From positions 339,033 to 403,032 of the forward strand of contig NZ_RCVQ01000005.1 of the NCBI RefSeq assembly GCF_016107285.1: a stretch of 64,000 nucleotides of DNA. The letters are read 5' to 3'. Source of the DNA: Roseomonas sp. KE0001 (lineage in GTDB: Bacteria > Pseudomonadota > Alphaproteobacteria > Acetobacterales > Acetobacteraceae). The position numbers and the translations under genes are program-made. Below, piece after piece: positions 1-9,468 of this stretch (position 1 is the stretch's first letter; each line of letters starts with the position of its first letter). The notes under the pieces are model-generated. The model searched no databases. It was not told the origin of the DNA and saw only the letters and a program-made list of their open reading frames with translations.

Positions 1-3000
1 CGCGCATCCTCGCGGGAGGCCAGGACGGGGTAGGCGCCTTCGGTCAGCAGGGCGAAGGCGGCGCCGATCCGCCGCAGCAGCCGGTCGTCCCCGCTCTCGC
101 GCAGGCGGCCCATGGCGGCGTCCAGCAGGCCCGAGGCCGCCTGCATCAGCAGCGCGTCCTCCAGGATGCGGCCGAGCTGGGCGAGGGCCGCCTGCTGCTC
201 CTGCAGCGCCCGGGCCGGCGTGTCGTCGCCGACCAGCGCGGCCTGCTCCGCCTCGAGCTGTGCGGCGCGGTGGGCGGCCGCGGCGATGGCGCCGGCCTGC
301 GCCTCCTGCGCCGCGCGCGCCTCGGCCAGGGCCTCCTCCAGCGGCAGCGCGCCGAAGCCCCGGGCCTCCTCGCCCAGCGCCGCCAGGCTCAGCCCGTCCC
401 CCGCCTCCAGCAGGTCGCGCAGGGCCTCGTCACGCGCCGCCTCCTGCCGCCGGCGCTGCTCCGCCAGGGCGATGCGCTCCTCCGCCGCCCTGGCATCCTC
501 CGTCCCCGCGGCCGCCACGATGCCCTGCAACGCCATGTCGGCCCGCTGCAGCGCCTCGCGGCAGGCGGCGCGGTTCCGGGCGGCCGTCTCCGCCTGGCCC
601 CGCAGGGCGGCGCGGCGGGCGGCGAGGTCGCGCGCCTCGCGCAGCCGCTGGCCGAGCCGCTCGGCCCGGACGAAGGCGTCGGTGCCGTCCTCGCCGGAGG
701 GGGTGAGGCCGGCGGTCCCGGCGGCGAAGCTGTCCAGGTCGTGCCGCAGGTCGGCCAGGCGCTGCTCCAGCGTGGCGCGCTGCCGCAGCAGGGCCGGCAG
801 CGCCTCCATCCGGCGCAGCGCCTCCAGCGCCTGGCCCGGCGGCTCGGCGGGGTCGCGCCCGAGGCCGCCGAGGGCCTGCCGCCAGTCCTCGCGCCACAGC
901 GCCAGGCGCGCGCCGGCCTCGGCCTCGGCCCGGCGCGCCTCGGCGAGGGCCTCGGCGGCGCGGTCGCGGCGCGCCGCGCTCGCGGCATGGCGGGCGGCGG
1001 CCTGCCGGGCATCGCGCCGCAGGGCCTCCGCCCGGTCGAGCAGGGCGCGCAGCCCGGCCTCGGCCTCGCCTGGCAGGGCCAGCGCCGTGGCGAGGCGTCG
1101 CGCGGCGGCCTGCTGCCCCGCCTGGATCTCCCGCCACGCCGCCTCCGCTTCCTCCAGCGCCAGGGCGGCGGCGAGGGCCGTCTCGCGCCGGGCCAGGAAA
1201 GCCTCCACCTCGCTGTCACCGGCCATGCCGTCGAGGCCGAGCGGCAGGACCACCGCGGCCCAGGCGGCGGCGGCCTCCTCCTCGGCCCTGGCGGCCTGTC
1301 CGGCCGTCTCCTCCGCCGCCTCCAGCGCCCTCCGCAGATCGGCGATGGCGGCATCCAGCGCCGCGGCGCGGGCAAGGCGCTCCGCTTCCTCGAGCCGGCG
1401 GTCGGCCAGCCGGTCGGCCTCCGCGACCGCGCGGGCATAGGCGAGCGGCAGCGGCTCGCCGTGGCAGAAGGCCTGCTCCTCGGCCGTCTCCGGCGCCTCT
1501 CCGGCGAAGTGGCGGCGATAGATGAGCCGCCAGCCCGCCTCGCGCCGGGCCCGCAGGCGGGCCAGGGCCTCGGCGTCCGGCAGGCCGCCCTGGCGATCCA
1601 GCGCGGCGCGGTCCTGCCGCGCGGTCCGCAGCGCGGCGGCGATCCGTCCGGCCTCCGCCCCGGCATGGCCGGCCCGCTCGCGCGCCGCCTGATGCGCCAG
1701 CGCCAGCCGGCGCAACGCCCCGGGCTCCGGCAGGGGAAGGTCGCGCAGCCGTCCGGGGTTGCGCAGCGGCGCCGGCAGCAGGGCGAGCTGGACCGCCAGC
1801 CTGGCCCGTGCCTCCTCCGCCTGTCGCGCGGCGGCGGCCAGGCGGCGGTCCGGGTCGCCCTCGGCGCCCAGCATCTCCAGCAGGGGCTCGAGCCCCTCCG
1901 GCAGGGCGGGCACGGGCTGCGCCGCCACGGCCGCCTCCTCCCGCAGTGCCGCCTCGCGGATGGCGGTCAGCGCCGCCGCGCGGGCCAGCGCCTCGGTCAG
2001 CGTGCCGTGCAGCTCGGCCAGGCGCCGGGCCTCGGCCAGCAGGGACAGGGCGGGCAGCGGCGTGGCGGCCTCGGCCGTCGCCTCGGGCAGTCCAAGGGCG
2101 CGACACTCGGCGAGCAGCGCGGCGCGGCACTCCGCCAGCTGGTGCTCCAGCCCCGGCAGGTCGCAGCGGGCGCGGGCGGCGACGCCGGAACCGGCCTGCA
2201 ACGCCTCGATGGCGGCGGCCTGTTCCAGCACCGCCTGGTCCGGCGAGAGCCCTTCCAGCTCCGCCAGCACCTCGCGCTGCTGCGTCTCGGCGAGGTGCAG
2301 CGCCGCCTCGGCCCGCCGTGCCGCGTCCCGCGCGGCGGCGAGCCGGGCCGACAGATCCTCGGGCAGCAGCGGCGCCTCCGGATGCGCGGCCAACCAGGCC
2401 AGGCTCTCGGCGTGCCGCGCCAGCAGCGGCCGGATACGGCGCTGCCGCTCCAGCACATGCAGTCGCTGCGCCGCCGCGCGCTCGGCCGCGCGGGCCTCGG
2501 CCAGGGCCTGGCGGGCGGCGTCCAGCACCGCCTCACGCTCGCGCCAGGCGGCGGGGCGGATCAGGCTGTCCTGCAACTGGCGGCGGCTGTCCTTCAGCCG
2601 GTCCGCGGCCTGGTGGAAGGGGCGCTGCGCGGACCGGCGCAGCGGCGCGCAGCGGTCGCGCTCGCCTTCCAGCGCCTGGCGCAGATCGCGCGCCCGGCGC
2701 AGCCCGCCGGCGGCCTGCAGCAGCGCCTCGGCGAGGTCGCCCCCGCTGGCCAGGAGCGCCTGGCCGCCGGCGCGCAGCCGCTCGGTGTCCAGGGCGAAGA
2801 GCCGTTCGAGCAAGGCCCGGTCGGCCGTGCCGAGAAGCCGTTGCGCCAGGGCCGGCGGCAGGGGCTGGCCGTCCGCCCCGGCCAGGGTGTTGCCACGGCC
2901 CTTGCGGCGCTCCAGCACGAAGGCCGCGCCATCCGGGCCGGCGCCCTCGGCCCGCAGCTGCATGCCGCCGTAGCCGTGCCGGAAGCCCATCGGGGTCTGC

Positions 3001-3164
3001 GCGCCGATGCCGAAGAGGAGGTCGCCCAGCGCGCTCCGCAGCACCGACTTGCCGGCGCCGTTCGGCGCCAGGATCAGATTGACCCGGCCGGGCGCCGGAT
3101 CCAGCGCCAGGACCGTGTCGCGGAAGCTGCCGTAGTGGTGCAGGGAAAGCGCGGTCAGCCGCAT
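1..3164 (-). CDS. YhaN-like AAA ATPase, SMC/Rad50-type (3' end outside window)
   Basis: Large P-loop ATPase of the SbcC/Rad50/YhaN type, expected to work with the adjacent nuclease in DNA-end processing. The ATG at 3164 begins MRLTALSLHHYGSF, followed by a Walker A motif APNGAGKS at about residues 33-40. A very long Ala/Arg/Glu/Leu-rich stretch follows, as expected for coiled-coil arms. About 1054 codons are visible and the C-terminal ATPase half (Walker B, signature) lies beyond base 1, so completeness cannot be judged. The start overlaps the stop of the upstream YhaO-like gene by 10 bases, indicating translational coupling. Arg/Ala-rich coding makes the opposite strand open over most of its length; this is a composition effect. 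Assignment rests on the N-terminus and the gene pair. Confidence 0.82.
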   Translation of the reverse strand, partial: MRLTALSLHHYGSFRDTVLALDPAPGRVNLILAPNGAGKSVLRSALGDLLFGIGAQTPMGFRHGYGGMQLRAEGAGPDGAAFVLERRKGRGNTLAGADGQPLPPALAQRLLGTADRALLERLFALDTERLRAGGQALLASGGDLAEALLQAAGGLRRARDLRQALEGERDRCAPLRRSAQRPFHQAADRLKDSRRQLQDSLIRPAAWREREAVLDAARQALAEARAAERAAAQRLHVLERQRRIRPLLARHAESLAWLAAHPEAPLLPEDLSARLAAARDAARRAEAALHLAETQQREVLAELEGLSPDQAVLEQAAAIEALQAGSGVAARARCDLPGLEHQLAECRAALLAECRALGLPEATAEAATPLPALSLLAEARRLAELHGTLTEALARAAALTAIREAALREEAAVAAQPVPALPEGLEPLLEMLGAEGDPDRRLAAAARQAEEARARLAVQLALLPAPLRNPGRLRDLPLPEPGALRRLALAHQAARERAGHAGAEAGRIAAALRTARQDRAALDRQGGLPDAEALARLRARREAGWRLIYRRHFAGEAPETAEEQAFCHGEPLPLAYARAVAEADRLADRRLEEAERLARAAALDAAIADLRRALEAAEETAGQAARAEEEAAAAWAAVVLPLGLDGMAGDSEVEAFLARRETALAAALALEEAEAAWREIQAGQQAAARRLATALALPGEAEAGLRALLDRAEALRRDARQAAARHAASAARRDRAAEALAEARRAEAEAGARLALWREDWRQALGGLGRDPAEPPGQALEALRRMEALPALLRQRATLEQRLADLRHDLDSFAAGTAGLTPSGEDGTDAFVRAERLGQRLREARDLAARRAALRGQAETAARNRAACREALQRADMALQGIVAAAGTEDARAAEERIALAEQRRRQEAARDEALRDLLEAGDGLSLAALGEEARGFGALPLEEALAEARAAQEAQAGAIAAAAHRAAQLEAEQAALVGDDTPARALQEQQAALAQLGRILEDALLMQAASGLLDAAMGRLRESGDDRLLRRIGAAFALLTEGAYPVLASREDA

Positions 3165-4447
3165 GCCCCCTCCTCCTCGGTCAGGCGGGCGAGCAGCAGG
3201 TCGCGCGCCTGGCGCAGCAGCTCGGGGGGAAGCTCCCCCTCGGCCAGCAGCAGGGCGGGATGGCCGGCGGGCAGGGCTTCGCGCAGGCCGGGCGCGCGGG
3301 CCAGCATCTGCGTCGCGTAGTCCTGCAGGGCCGAGGCCAGCTCCGGCGCGGTCCGCGGCGCGGCGGCGATGTCCCGCACGGCGCCGAGCAGCCGGGCCGG
3401 CGCATCGTCGCCCGCCGCCCGGGCGGCACCGGGCGCGCGGGTCGCGAGGCGCACCGCCTCGATCCAGAAGCTGTCCGCCTCGGCCGCCTCCAGCCCCGCG
3501 GAGCGCAGATGGGCGCGCAGCGCCTCCGGGTCGCGCGCCAGGGCGGAATGCGCCGCCGTGGTGCCGCCAAGCTCCAGCCGCAGGGCCAGCAGCCGGCCCT
3601 CCGCCGCCTCTACCGCCGCGCCGATGGCGTCGCGCGCGCGGTCCTGCACGGCGGCGAGGTCGGCGGCCCCGCTCAGGTCCAGCGCCAGCCGCTGCCAGCG
3701 CACCACGTCCAGCGCATGGTGCTCCACGGCGGCGACGCGCCCCTCCCGCACCGTCACCAGGCTGGCGCCCTTGGCGCCCGGCTCGTTGATGTGCCGGCCC
3801 TGGAGATTGCCCGGAAAGACGATCCACGGCGCCTCGTGCAGCACGGCGCGCTCATGCACATGGCCGAGCGCCCAGTAGTCGTAGCCATGGCCGGCGAGCT
3901 GGGCGATCGCGCAGGGAGCATAGGTCTCGTGCGCCGCGTGGCCGGCGGCGGAGCTGTGCAGCAGGCCGATGTTGAAGCGCCCGGCGAGCGGCGGCGGATA
4001 GACGAGCGCCAGGTTCTCGACCACCGCGCGCTGGGCGAAGCTCTGGCCGTGCACGGCAAGGCCGAGCTCCGGCAGCTCCAGGCTTTCCGGCCGGCGGTGC
4101 GAGAGCAGGGTGGCGCCCTCGGGCAGGCGCAGGCTGCGGGTCAGCACGCTCTCGGCATCGTGGTTGCCGCGGATGGCGACGACGCGGATGCCGGCCCGCG
4201 TCAGCCGGGCGAAGGCGGCGACCAGGGCCTGGCCGGTCCGGTAGTCCTGCCAGTCGCCGTCATAGAGGTCGCCCGCCACCAGCAGCAGGTCGACGCGCTC
4301 GCGCAGCGCCAGCCCGACCAGATTGTCCAGCGCGGCGCGGCTGGCCTCGCGGATGCGCCGGGCCGGGGCGGAGGCATCGGCGTCGAGGCCGCGCAGCGGG
4401 CTGTCGAGATGCAGGTCGGCGGCGTGCAGGAAGCGGAAGCGGGTCAC
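3155..4447 (-). CDS. YhaO/SbcD-like metallophosphoesterase DNA repair exonuclease
   Basis: Calcineurin-like phosphoesterase, predicted Mn-dependent DNA exonuclease partner of the YhaN-like ATPase. All metal-site motifs are present: DLH (residues 11-13), GDLYDGD, GNHDAE and a late GHVH. From the GTG at 4447 the protein has 430 residues, close to the usual 400-430. That start is chosen because the domain begins at once (MTRFRFLHAADLHLDS); the frame stays open upstream into the TetR gene only with non-conserved sequence. No strong Shine-Dalgarno precedes it. It follows the TetR gene by 8 bases and overlaps the ATPase gene by 10, so the three may share a transcript. General SbcD is the alternative name; the neighbour and size favour YhaO. 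Confidence 0.85.
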   Translation of the reverse strand: MTRFRFLHAADLHLDSPLRGLDADASAPARRIREASRAALDNLVGLALRERVDLLLVAGDLYDGDWQDYRTGQALVAAFARLTRAGIRVVAIRGNHDAESVLTRSLRLPEGATLLSHRRPESLELPELGLAVHGQSFAQRAVVENLALVYPPPLAGRFNIGLLHSSAAGHAAHETYAPCAIAQLAGHGYDYWALGHVHERAVLHEAPWIVFPGNLQGRHINEPGAKGASLVTVREGRVAAVEHHALDVVRWQRLALDLSGAADLAAVQDRARDAIGAAVEAAEGRLLALRLELGGTTAAHSALARDPEALRAHLRSAGLEAAEADSFWIEAVRLATRAPGAARAAGDDAPARLLGAVRDIAAAPRTAPELASALQDYATQMLARAPGLREALPAGHPALLLAEGELPPELLRQARDLLLARLTEEEGACG

Positions 4448-4455
4448 CGGAGGTG

Positions 4456-5085
4456 TTATTCCGGCCCGGAGGCGGCCCTGGCAAGGGGGGGCGCCGCCGC
4501 GAGGCCGCGCAGCACGAGGTCGGTGTGGAGGGCGATGATCGCCTCCGGGTCGAGCCGGCCCTCGGGCTTGTACCAAGTGCAGGCGCCGGTCAGCATGGCC
4601 AGGACGGCATAGGCGGTGACCGGCGCATCCGGCAGGGTGACGCGCCCGGCCGCGGCCTCCTCCTCCAGCAGCCCGATCAGCAGCCCCTCATAGCGGCGGC
4701 GCAGGCCGATGACGGCGGCGTGGTTCCCGGGCGCCAGGGCGCGCAGCTCGAAATTGGCGATGAAGACCTCGGCCTTGCGATCGAGATGGTAGCGCAGGTG
4801 ATGCGCCAGGAAGGCGCGCAGCCGCGCCAGCGGGCCGCGCCCGGCCGCTTCCAGCGCCGCCTCCGTGCCGGCCAGCAGGTCGATCATGTGGTCGTGGATC
4901 AGGCTGAAGAGCAGGGCCTGCTTGGTGGGGAAGTGGTTGTAGAGGGAGGCGGGGCGCAGGCCGACGGCGGCGGCGAGCTGGCGCAGGCTCGTCGCCTCGT
5001 AGCCGTGGCGGTGGATCAGCGCCAGGCCGGCGCGGCGGATGGCGGCGGCGGTGGTGGGGCCGTGCGAACCCGCGATGCGTGCCAA
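4456..5085 (-). CDS. TetR-family transcriptional regulator, divergent from isovaleryl-CoA dehydrogenase
   Basis: TetR-type repressor with an N-terminal helix-turn-helix (about residues 33-52, including [14 protein letters not shown]) and an all-helical ligand domain. No ATG lies in frame near the domain start; the TTG at 5085 gives 209 residues, normal for the family, with a purine-rich GGGGA about 7 bases upstream. The gene is divergent from the acyl-CoA dehydrogenase, with a perfect 7-bp inverted repeat between them at 5123-5140. By analogy with TetR repressors of branched-chain and fatty acid catabolism it probably represses the dehydrogenase and itself and is released by an acyl-CoA. Ligand and start codon are inferred. 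Confidence 0.8.
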   Translation of the reverse strand: MARIAGSHGPTTAAAIRRAGLALIHRHGYEATSLRQLAAAVGLRPASLYNHFPTKQALLFSLIHDHMIDLLAGTEAALEAAGRGPLARLRAFLAHHLRYHLDRKAEVFIANFELRALAPGNHAAVIGLRRRYEGLLIGLLEEEAAAGRVTLPDAPVTAYAVLAMLTGACTWYKPEGRLDPEAIIALHTDLVLRGLAAAPPLARAASGPE

Positions 5086-5122
5086 GGCCGGATGTCCCCG
5101 TATTCCCTTGCCCTTGGAAATA

Positions 5123-5140
5123 AACGAACATACGTTCGTT
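5123..5140. promoter_or_regulatory. Palindromic operator between the TetR gene and the acyl-CoA dehydrogenase gene
   Basis: AACGAAC-ATAC-GTTCGTT is a perfect 7-bp inverted repeat with a 4-bp spacer. It lies 37 bases upstream of the TTG start of the TetR gene and 42 bases upstream of the ATG of the dehydrogenase gene. Size, symmetry and position fit a TetR-dimer operator controlling both directions. No other palindrome of this quality was seen in the gap. Confidence 0.75.
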
Positions 5141-5182
5141 GAACAGAGGGCCGGCGAAGGCCCCGATGAGGGAGGAGCCGGC

Positions 5183-6364
5183 ATGTCCACCGCTGCCCGT
5201 CTTGACGTCACCGGGCTGGATCACGGCCTGGGCGAGACCACCGAGGCCCTGCGCGCCCAGGTCGCCGCCTTCGCCGCCGCCGAGATCGCCCCGCGCGCCG
5301 CCGCGATCGACCGCGACAACGCCTTCCCGCCCGATCTCTGGAGGAAGCTCGGCGCGCTCGGCCTGCTCGGCATCACCGCCGAGGAGGAGCATGGCGGGGC
5401 CGGCATGGGCTATCTCGATCATGTGGTGGCGATGGAGGAGATCAGCCGCGCCTCCGCCTCCGTCGCGCTGTCCTATGGCGCCCATTCCAACCTCTGCGTC
5501 AACCAGATCCGCCGCAACGGCTCGCCGGCGCAGAAGGCGCGCCATCTGCCGCGACTGATCACGGGCGAGCATGTCGGCGCCCTGGCGATGAGCGAAGCCG
5601 GCGCCGGCAGCGACGTGGTCTCGATGCGGCTGCGGGCGGAGCGGCATGGCGGGCACTACCGCCTGAACGGCGGCAAGATGTGGATCACCAACGGACCGGA
5701 TGCCGATGTGCTGGTGGTCTATGCCAAGACCGACCCGGCCGCCGGGGCGCGCGGCATCACCGCCTTCCTGGTGGAGAAGGGCTTCGCCGGCTTCTCCACC
5801 GGGCCGAAGCTCGACAAGCTCGGCATGCGCGGCTCCAACACCTGCGAGCTGATCTTCCAGGACTGCGCGGTGCCGGCGGAGAATGTGCTGGGCGCCGAGG
5901 GCGGCGGCGTCGCCGTGCTGATGAGCGGGCTGGATTACGAGCGCGCCGTGCTCGCCGCCGGGCCGCTCGGCATCATGCAGGCCTGCCTGGACCTCGCCCT
6001 GCCCTACCTGCACGAGCGGCGCCAGTTCGGCCAGCCGATCGGCACCTTCCAGCTGATGCAGGGCAAGCTCGCCGACATGTACACCGCGCTCAGCGTCACC
6101 CGGGCGCATGTCTATGCAGTGGCGCGCGCCTGCGACGCCGGGCGGGTGACGCGGCAGGATGCCGCCAGCGCCATCCTGCATGCCGCCGAGCGTGCCACCT
6201 GGATGGCGCTGGAGACCATCCAGTGCCTGGGCGGCAACGGCTACATCAACGACTATCCGGCCGGGCGGCTGCTGCGCGACGCCAAGCTCTACGAGATCGG
6301 CGCCGGCACCAGCGAGATCCGCCGCATGCTGATCGGGCGCGAGCTCTTCGAGGCCACCGCCTGA
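5183..6364 (+). CDS. ivd: Isovaleryl-CoA dehydrogenase-type acyl-CoA dehydrogenase
   Basis: FAD-dependent acyl-CoA dehydrogenase, 393 residues. Features typical of isovaleryl-CoA dehydrogenases are the segment [13 protein letters not shown] (about 98-110), the flavin-binding stretch [12 protein letters not shown] (134-145) and the catalytic base Glu253 in [15 protein letters not shown], aligned with Glu254 of the human enzyme. The start at 5183 has GGAGGAG 5 bases upstream. Expected reaction: isovaleryl-CoA to 3-methylcrotonyl-CoA in leucine breakdown, passing electrons to ETF. The usual partners (methylcrotonyl-CoA carboxylase, HMG-CoA lyase) are not next to it; an unrelated SDR follows after 129 bases. 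Regulation by the divergent TetR protein is likely. Another short branched acyl-CoA substrate remains possible. Confidence 0.85.
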   Translation: MSTAARLDVTGLDHGLGETTEALRAQVAAFAAAEIAPRAAAIDRDNAFPPDLWRKLGALGLLGITAEEEHGGAGMGYLDHVVAMEEISRASASVALSYGAHSNLCVNQIRRNGSPAQKARHLPRLITGEHVGALAMSEAGAGSDVVSMRLRAERHGGHYRLNGGKMWITNGPDADVLVVYAKTDPAAGARGITAFLVEKGFAGFSTGPKLDKLGMRGSNTCELIFQDCAVPAENVLGAEGGGVAVLMSGLDYERAVLAAGPLGIMQACLDLALPYLHERRQFGQPIGTFQLMQGKLADMYTALSVTRAHVYAVARACDAGRVTRQDAASAILHAAERATWMALETIQCLGGNGYINDYPAGRLLRDAKLYEIGAGTSEIRRMLIGRELFEATA

Positions 6365-6493
6365 TGCCGGTGATCGGGTGCGCCTCCGCCCGGCGGCGCC
6401 GCGCGGGGCCCCGGCCGGTCGACTTCGCCATGCCTGCGTGAAGCCTTCCGCGCACCTCCCGCATTACCCGGACGGACAGAGGAGGGACCGGAG

Positions 6494-7366
6494 ATGACCG
6501 GCGACACGCAGAAGGATTATCCGAGGCCGCCGCAGCCGCGGCAGCAGCAGGCGATGCCGGGCCGCACGGACGCCATGACGCCCCGCCCCGACCATGGCGA
6601 GGACAGCTATCGCGGCAGCGGCCGCCTCGCCGGCCGGGCGGCGCTGATCACCGGCGGCGATTCCGGCATCGGCCGGGCGGTGGCCATCGCCTTCGCCCGC
6701 GAGGGGGCGGATGTGCTGATCTCCTATCTCGACGAGGAGGAGGATGCGCGGGAGACTGCGCGCTGGGTCGAGAAGGCCGGGCGCCGCGCCGTTCTGGTGC
6801 CGGGCGACATCCAGCACGAGAGCCATTGCCAGGCCCTGGTGGACCGGGCCTTCGAGGCCTTCGGCCGGCTCGACATCCTGGTCAACAACGCGGCGCACCA
6901 GGCCACCTTCGCGGAGATCGGCGACATCACCGCCGAGGAATGGGAGCTGACCTTCCGGGTCAACATCCACAGCCAGTTCCACCTCTGCAAGGCGGCGATC
7001 CCGCGGATGAAGCCCGGCGCCTCGATCATCAACACCACCTCGATCAACGCCGACGATCCCTCGCCCAACCTGCTGGCCTATGCCACCACGAAGGGCGCCA
7101 TCGCCAACTTCACGGCCGGGCTCGCGCAGCTCGTGGCGGAGAAGGGCATCCGGGTGAACGGCGTGGCGCCGGGCCCGATCTGGACGCCGCTGATCCCCTC
7201 CACCATGCCGCCGGAGAAGGTGGAGAGCTTCGGCGGCAACACGCCAATCGGGCGGGCCGGCCAGCCGGCGGAGCTGGCCGGCGCCTATGTGCTGCTGGCC
7301 TCCGACGAGGGCAGCTACATCACCGGCGCCATCATCCCGGTGACGGGCGGCCGGCCGATGCTCTGA
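6494..7366 (+). CDS. SDR family oxidoreductase, YghA/general-stress-protein-39 type
   Basis: Short-chain dehydrogenase of 290 residues with the long N-terminal extension seen in the glucose/ribitol dehydrogenase-like and YghA/GSP39 group (about 45 residues rich in Pro, Gln and Arg). Motifs: nucleotide-binding TGGDSGIG (about 53-60), NNAAHQ, catalytic Ser in NTTSIN and YATTK. AGGAGGGA lies upstream of the start. The product probably reduces small carbonyls or acts in osmotic or solvent stress, but the substrate cannot be read from sequence. The stop is 3 bases from the stop of the convergent peptidase gene. Confidence 0.8.
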   Translation: MTGDTQKDYPRPPQPRQQQAMPGRTDAMTPRPDHGEDSYRGSGRLAGRAALITGGDSGIGRAVAIAFAREGADVLISYLDEEEDARETARWVEKAGRRAVLVPGDIQHESHCQALVDRAFEAFGRLDILVNNAAHQATFAEIGDITAEEWELTFRVNIHSQFHLCKAAIPRMKPGASIINTTSINADDPSPNLLAYATTKGAIANFTAGLAQLVAEKGIRVNGVAPGPIWTPLIPSTMPPEKVESFGGNTPIGRAGQPAELAGAYVLLASDEGSYITGAIIPVTGGRPML

Positions 7367-7369
7367 GGT

Positions 7370-9403
7370 TCACCCGGCGGCCAGGCCACGGCTGCGCAGC
7401 AGGGCGGCGGTCGTGGGCCGGCGGCCCCGGAAGGCCTCGTAGAGCGCCATCGGGTCGCGTGTGTCGCCGGCGCCGAGGAGCGTCCGCAGCCGGGCGGCCA
7501 GCGCCGGATCGAACGGGTCGCCGGCTTCCTCGAAGGCGGCGTAGCCATCGGCGTCCAGCACCTCGGACCAGAGATAGGCGTAGTAGCTCGCCGCGTAGCC
7601 GCCGCCGGCGAAGAGGTGCTGGAAATGCGCCGGCCGGTGCCGGATGCCGATGTCGCGCGGCATGCCGATGCCGTCGAGGAAGTCCCGCTCGAAGCGCTCG
7701 ATGTCGAGGGCCCCCGGGTCGGGATGGCGGTGCAGCGCCAGGTCGATCAGCGCGGCGGCGGCATACTCCACCGTGGCGAAGCCCTGGTTGAAGTCGCGCG
7801 CCGCCAGCAGCCGCCCGATCACGGCCTCGGGCACGGCGGCGCCGGTCTCGTGGTGGCGGGCGTAGCGGCGCAGCGTCTCCGGCAGGGCGAACCAGTGCTC
7901 GTAGATCTGCGAGGGCAGCTCGACGAAGTCGCGCCGCACCGAGGTGCCGGACTGCGCCGGATAGCGCACGCGGCTGAGCAGGCCGTGCAGCGCGTGGCCG
8001 AACTCGTGGAACAGGGTCTCGGCATCGTCGAAGCTGAGCAGGCAGGGCTCGGCGCGGGCGAAATTGTTGTTGTTGACGACGATGGCGGACACCGCCGCCT
8101 CGCCCGGCATGGCTTCCTGGTCGCGGTAGCTGCTCATCCAGGCGCCCGAGCGCTTGTCCGGCCGCGCGAAGGGGTCGGCCAGGAAGATCCCGACATGCCC
8201 CTCCGCGTTGCGCACCTCATAGGCCCGCACATCCGCATGGTAGAGGGGCAGATCGGGGCGCGGCAGGAACTCCAGGCCGAACAGGCGCGAGGCGGTGTCG
8301 AAGGCCGCCTGCTGGATATTCTCCAGCACGAGATAGGGCTTCAGCGCGGCGGCGTCGAAATCGTACTCGGCGCGCCGCACGCGCTCGGCGTAGTAGCGCC
8401 AGTCCCAGGCTTCCAGCGGGCCCTCCAGCCCCTCGGCGCGGGCGAGGGCGAGCAGCTTCTCCCGCTCGCGCGCCGCCCTGGCCTTCGCCGGCTCCCAGAC
8501 CTCGGCCAGCAGCGCCTCGGCCGCCTCGGGCGTGCCGGCCATGGAATCCGACAGGCGGAAGGTGGCGAAGTCCGCGGCACCCAGCAGCCTGGCCCGCTCG
8601 GCCCGCAACGCCAGGATCTCGGGGATCAGCGGGCGGTTGTCCTGCGGGCCGGGATGCGTGCCGCGGGCGATCCAGGCCCGATAGGCGGCGCGGCGCAGGT
8701 CGCGCCGGGGCGAGAAGGTCAGGAAGGGCTCGATCAGGGCGCGCCCGAGGGTGATGACATGGCCCGGCAGGCCGCGCTCAGCCGCCGCCTCGGCCGCGCC
8801 GGCGCGGAGGAAGTCCGGCAGGCCCTCCAGATCGGCCTCTTCGAGCGGCAGCGACCAGCTCTTCTCGTCATGCAGCACATTCTGACCGAAGGCGGTGTGC
8901 AGCTCGGCCAGGCGGGCGGAGATGGCGGTCAGCCGCGCCTTGGCGGCCTCGTCCAGCGCCGCGCCGGCGCGCAGGAAGCCGAGATGCGCCCGCTCCAGCA
9001 GCCGGCGCTGGTCCTCCTCCAGCGCCAGCCTGTCGCGCCGCCGCCAGAGCCGGTCCACGCGGCGGAACACCGCCGGGTCGAGCGAGACGGTCATGCCGTG
9101 CCGGGCGAGGCGGGGGGAGAGCGCGCGGTCCAGCGCCTCCAGCGCCTCGCCGCCCTGGCTGACCACGAGATTGCCGAAGACATTGCCCACCCTCGCCAGC
9201 GCCCGGCCGCTGCGCTGCAGCGCCTCGATCGTATTGGCGAAGTCCGGTTCCGCCGGGTCGGCCCCGATGGCGGCGATCTCCTCCAGATGCTCCGCCATGG
9301 CCGCCTCGAAGGCGGGCGGGAAGTGCTCCGGCAGGATGCGGTCGAAGGGCGGCAGGCCGAAGGGCGTGGTCCAGGGGGCGAGCAGGGGGTTGCGGTCGGT
9401 CAT
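7370..9403 (-). CDS. M3 family oligopeptidase (Dcp/oligopeptidase A type)
   Basis: Cytoplasmic zinc metallopeptidase of 677 residues, full length for the M3A family (peptidyl-dipeptidase Dcp or oligopeptidase A). The zinc site HEFGHALHGLLS lies at about residue 465, with the third ligand expected in the conserved FVELPSQIYEHW segment downstream. No signal peptide is visible. It degrades short peptides released by proteases or imported by transporters, which fits the peptide-uptake genes elsewhere in the window. Monocistronic: convergent with the SDR gene on one side and 65 bases from the next gene on the other. Dcp and OpdA cannot be separated from sequence alone. Confidence 0.9.
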   Translation of the reverse strand: MTDRNPLLAPWTTPFGLPPFDRILPEHFPPAFEAAMAEHLEEIAAIGADPAEPDFANTIEALQRSGRALARVGNVFGNLVVSQGGEALEALDRALSPRLARHGMTVSLDPAVFRRVDRLWRRRDRLALEEDQRRLLERAHLGFLRAGAALDEAAKARLTAISARLAELHTAFGQNVLHDEKSWSLPLEEADLEGLPDFLRAGAAEAAAERGLPGHVITLGRALIEPFLTFSPRRDLRRAAYRAWIARGTHPGPQDNRPLIPEILALRAERARLLGAADFATFRLSDSMAGTPEAAEALLAEVWEPAKARAAREREKLLALARAEGLEGPLEAWDWRYYAERVRRAEYDFDAAALKPYLVLENIQQAAFDTASRLFGLEFLPRPDLPLYHADVRAYEVRNAEGHVGIFLADPFARPDKRSGAWMSSYRDQEAMPGEAAVSAIVVNNNNFARAEPCLLSFDDAETLFHEFGHALHGLLSRVRYPAQSGTSVRRDFVELPSQIYEHWFALPETLRRYARHHETGAAVPEAVIGRLLAARDFNQGFATVEYAAAALIDLALHRHPDPGALDIERFERDFLDGIGMPRDIGIRHRPAHFQHLFAGGGYAASYYAYLWSEVLDADGYAAFEEAGDPFDPALAARLRTLLGAGDTRDPMALYEAFRGRRPTTAALLRSRGLAAG

Positions 9404-9468
9404 GGGCGGGGATCGGGGCAGATCGGGCAGGCTTGGTCAAGCGGGACGGGGTCAGGCGGGGCCGGCCC

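Noticed and set aside
270..3320. Very long open frame on the plus strand
   Set aside because: It is antisense to the YhaN-like gene, is low-complexity (Arg/Gly/Gln/Ala-rich) and has no recognisable domain; high GC content removes stop codons in this frame.
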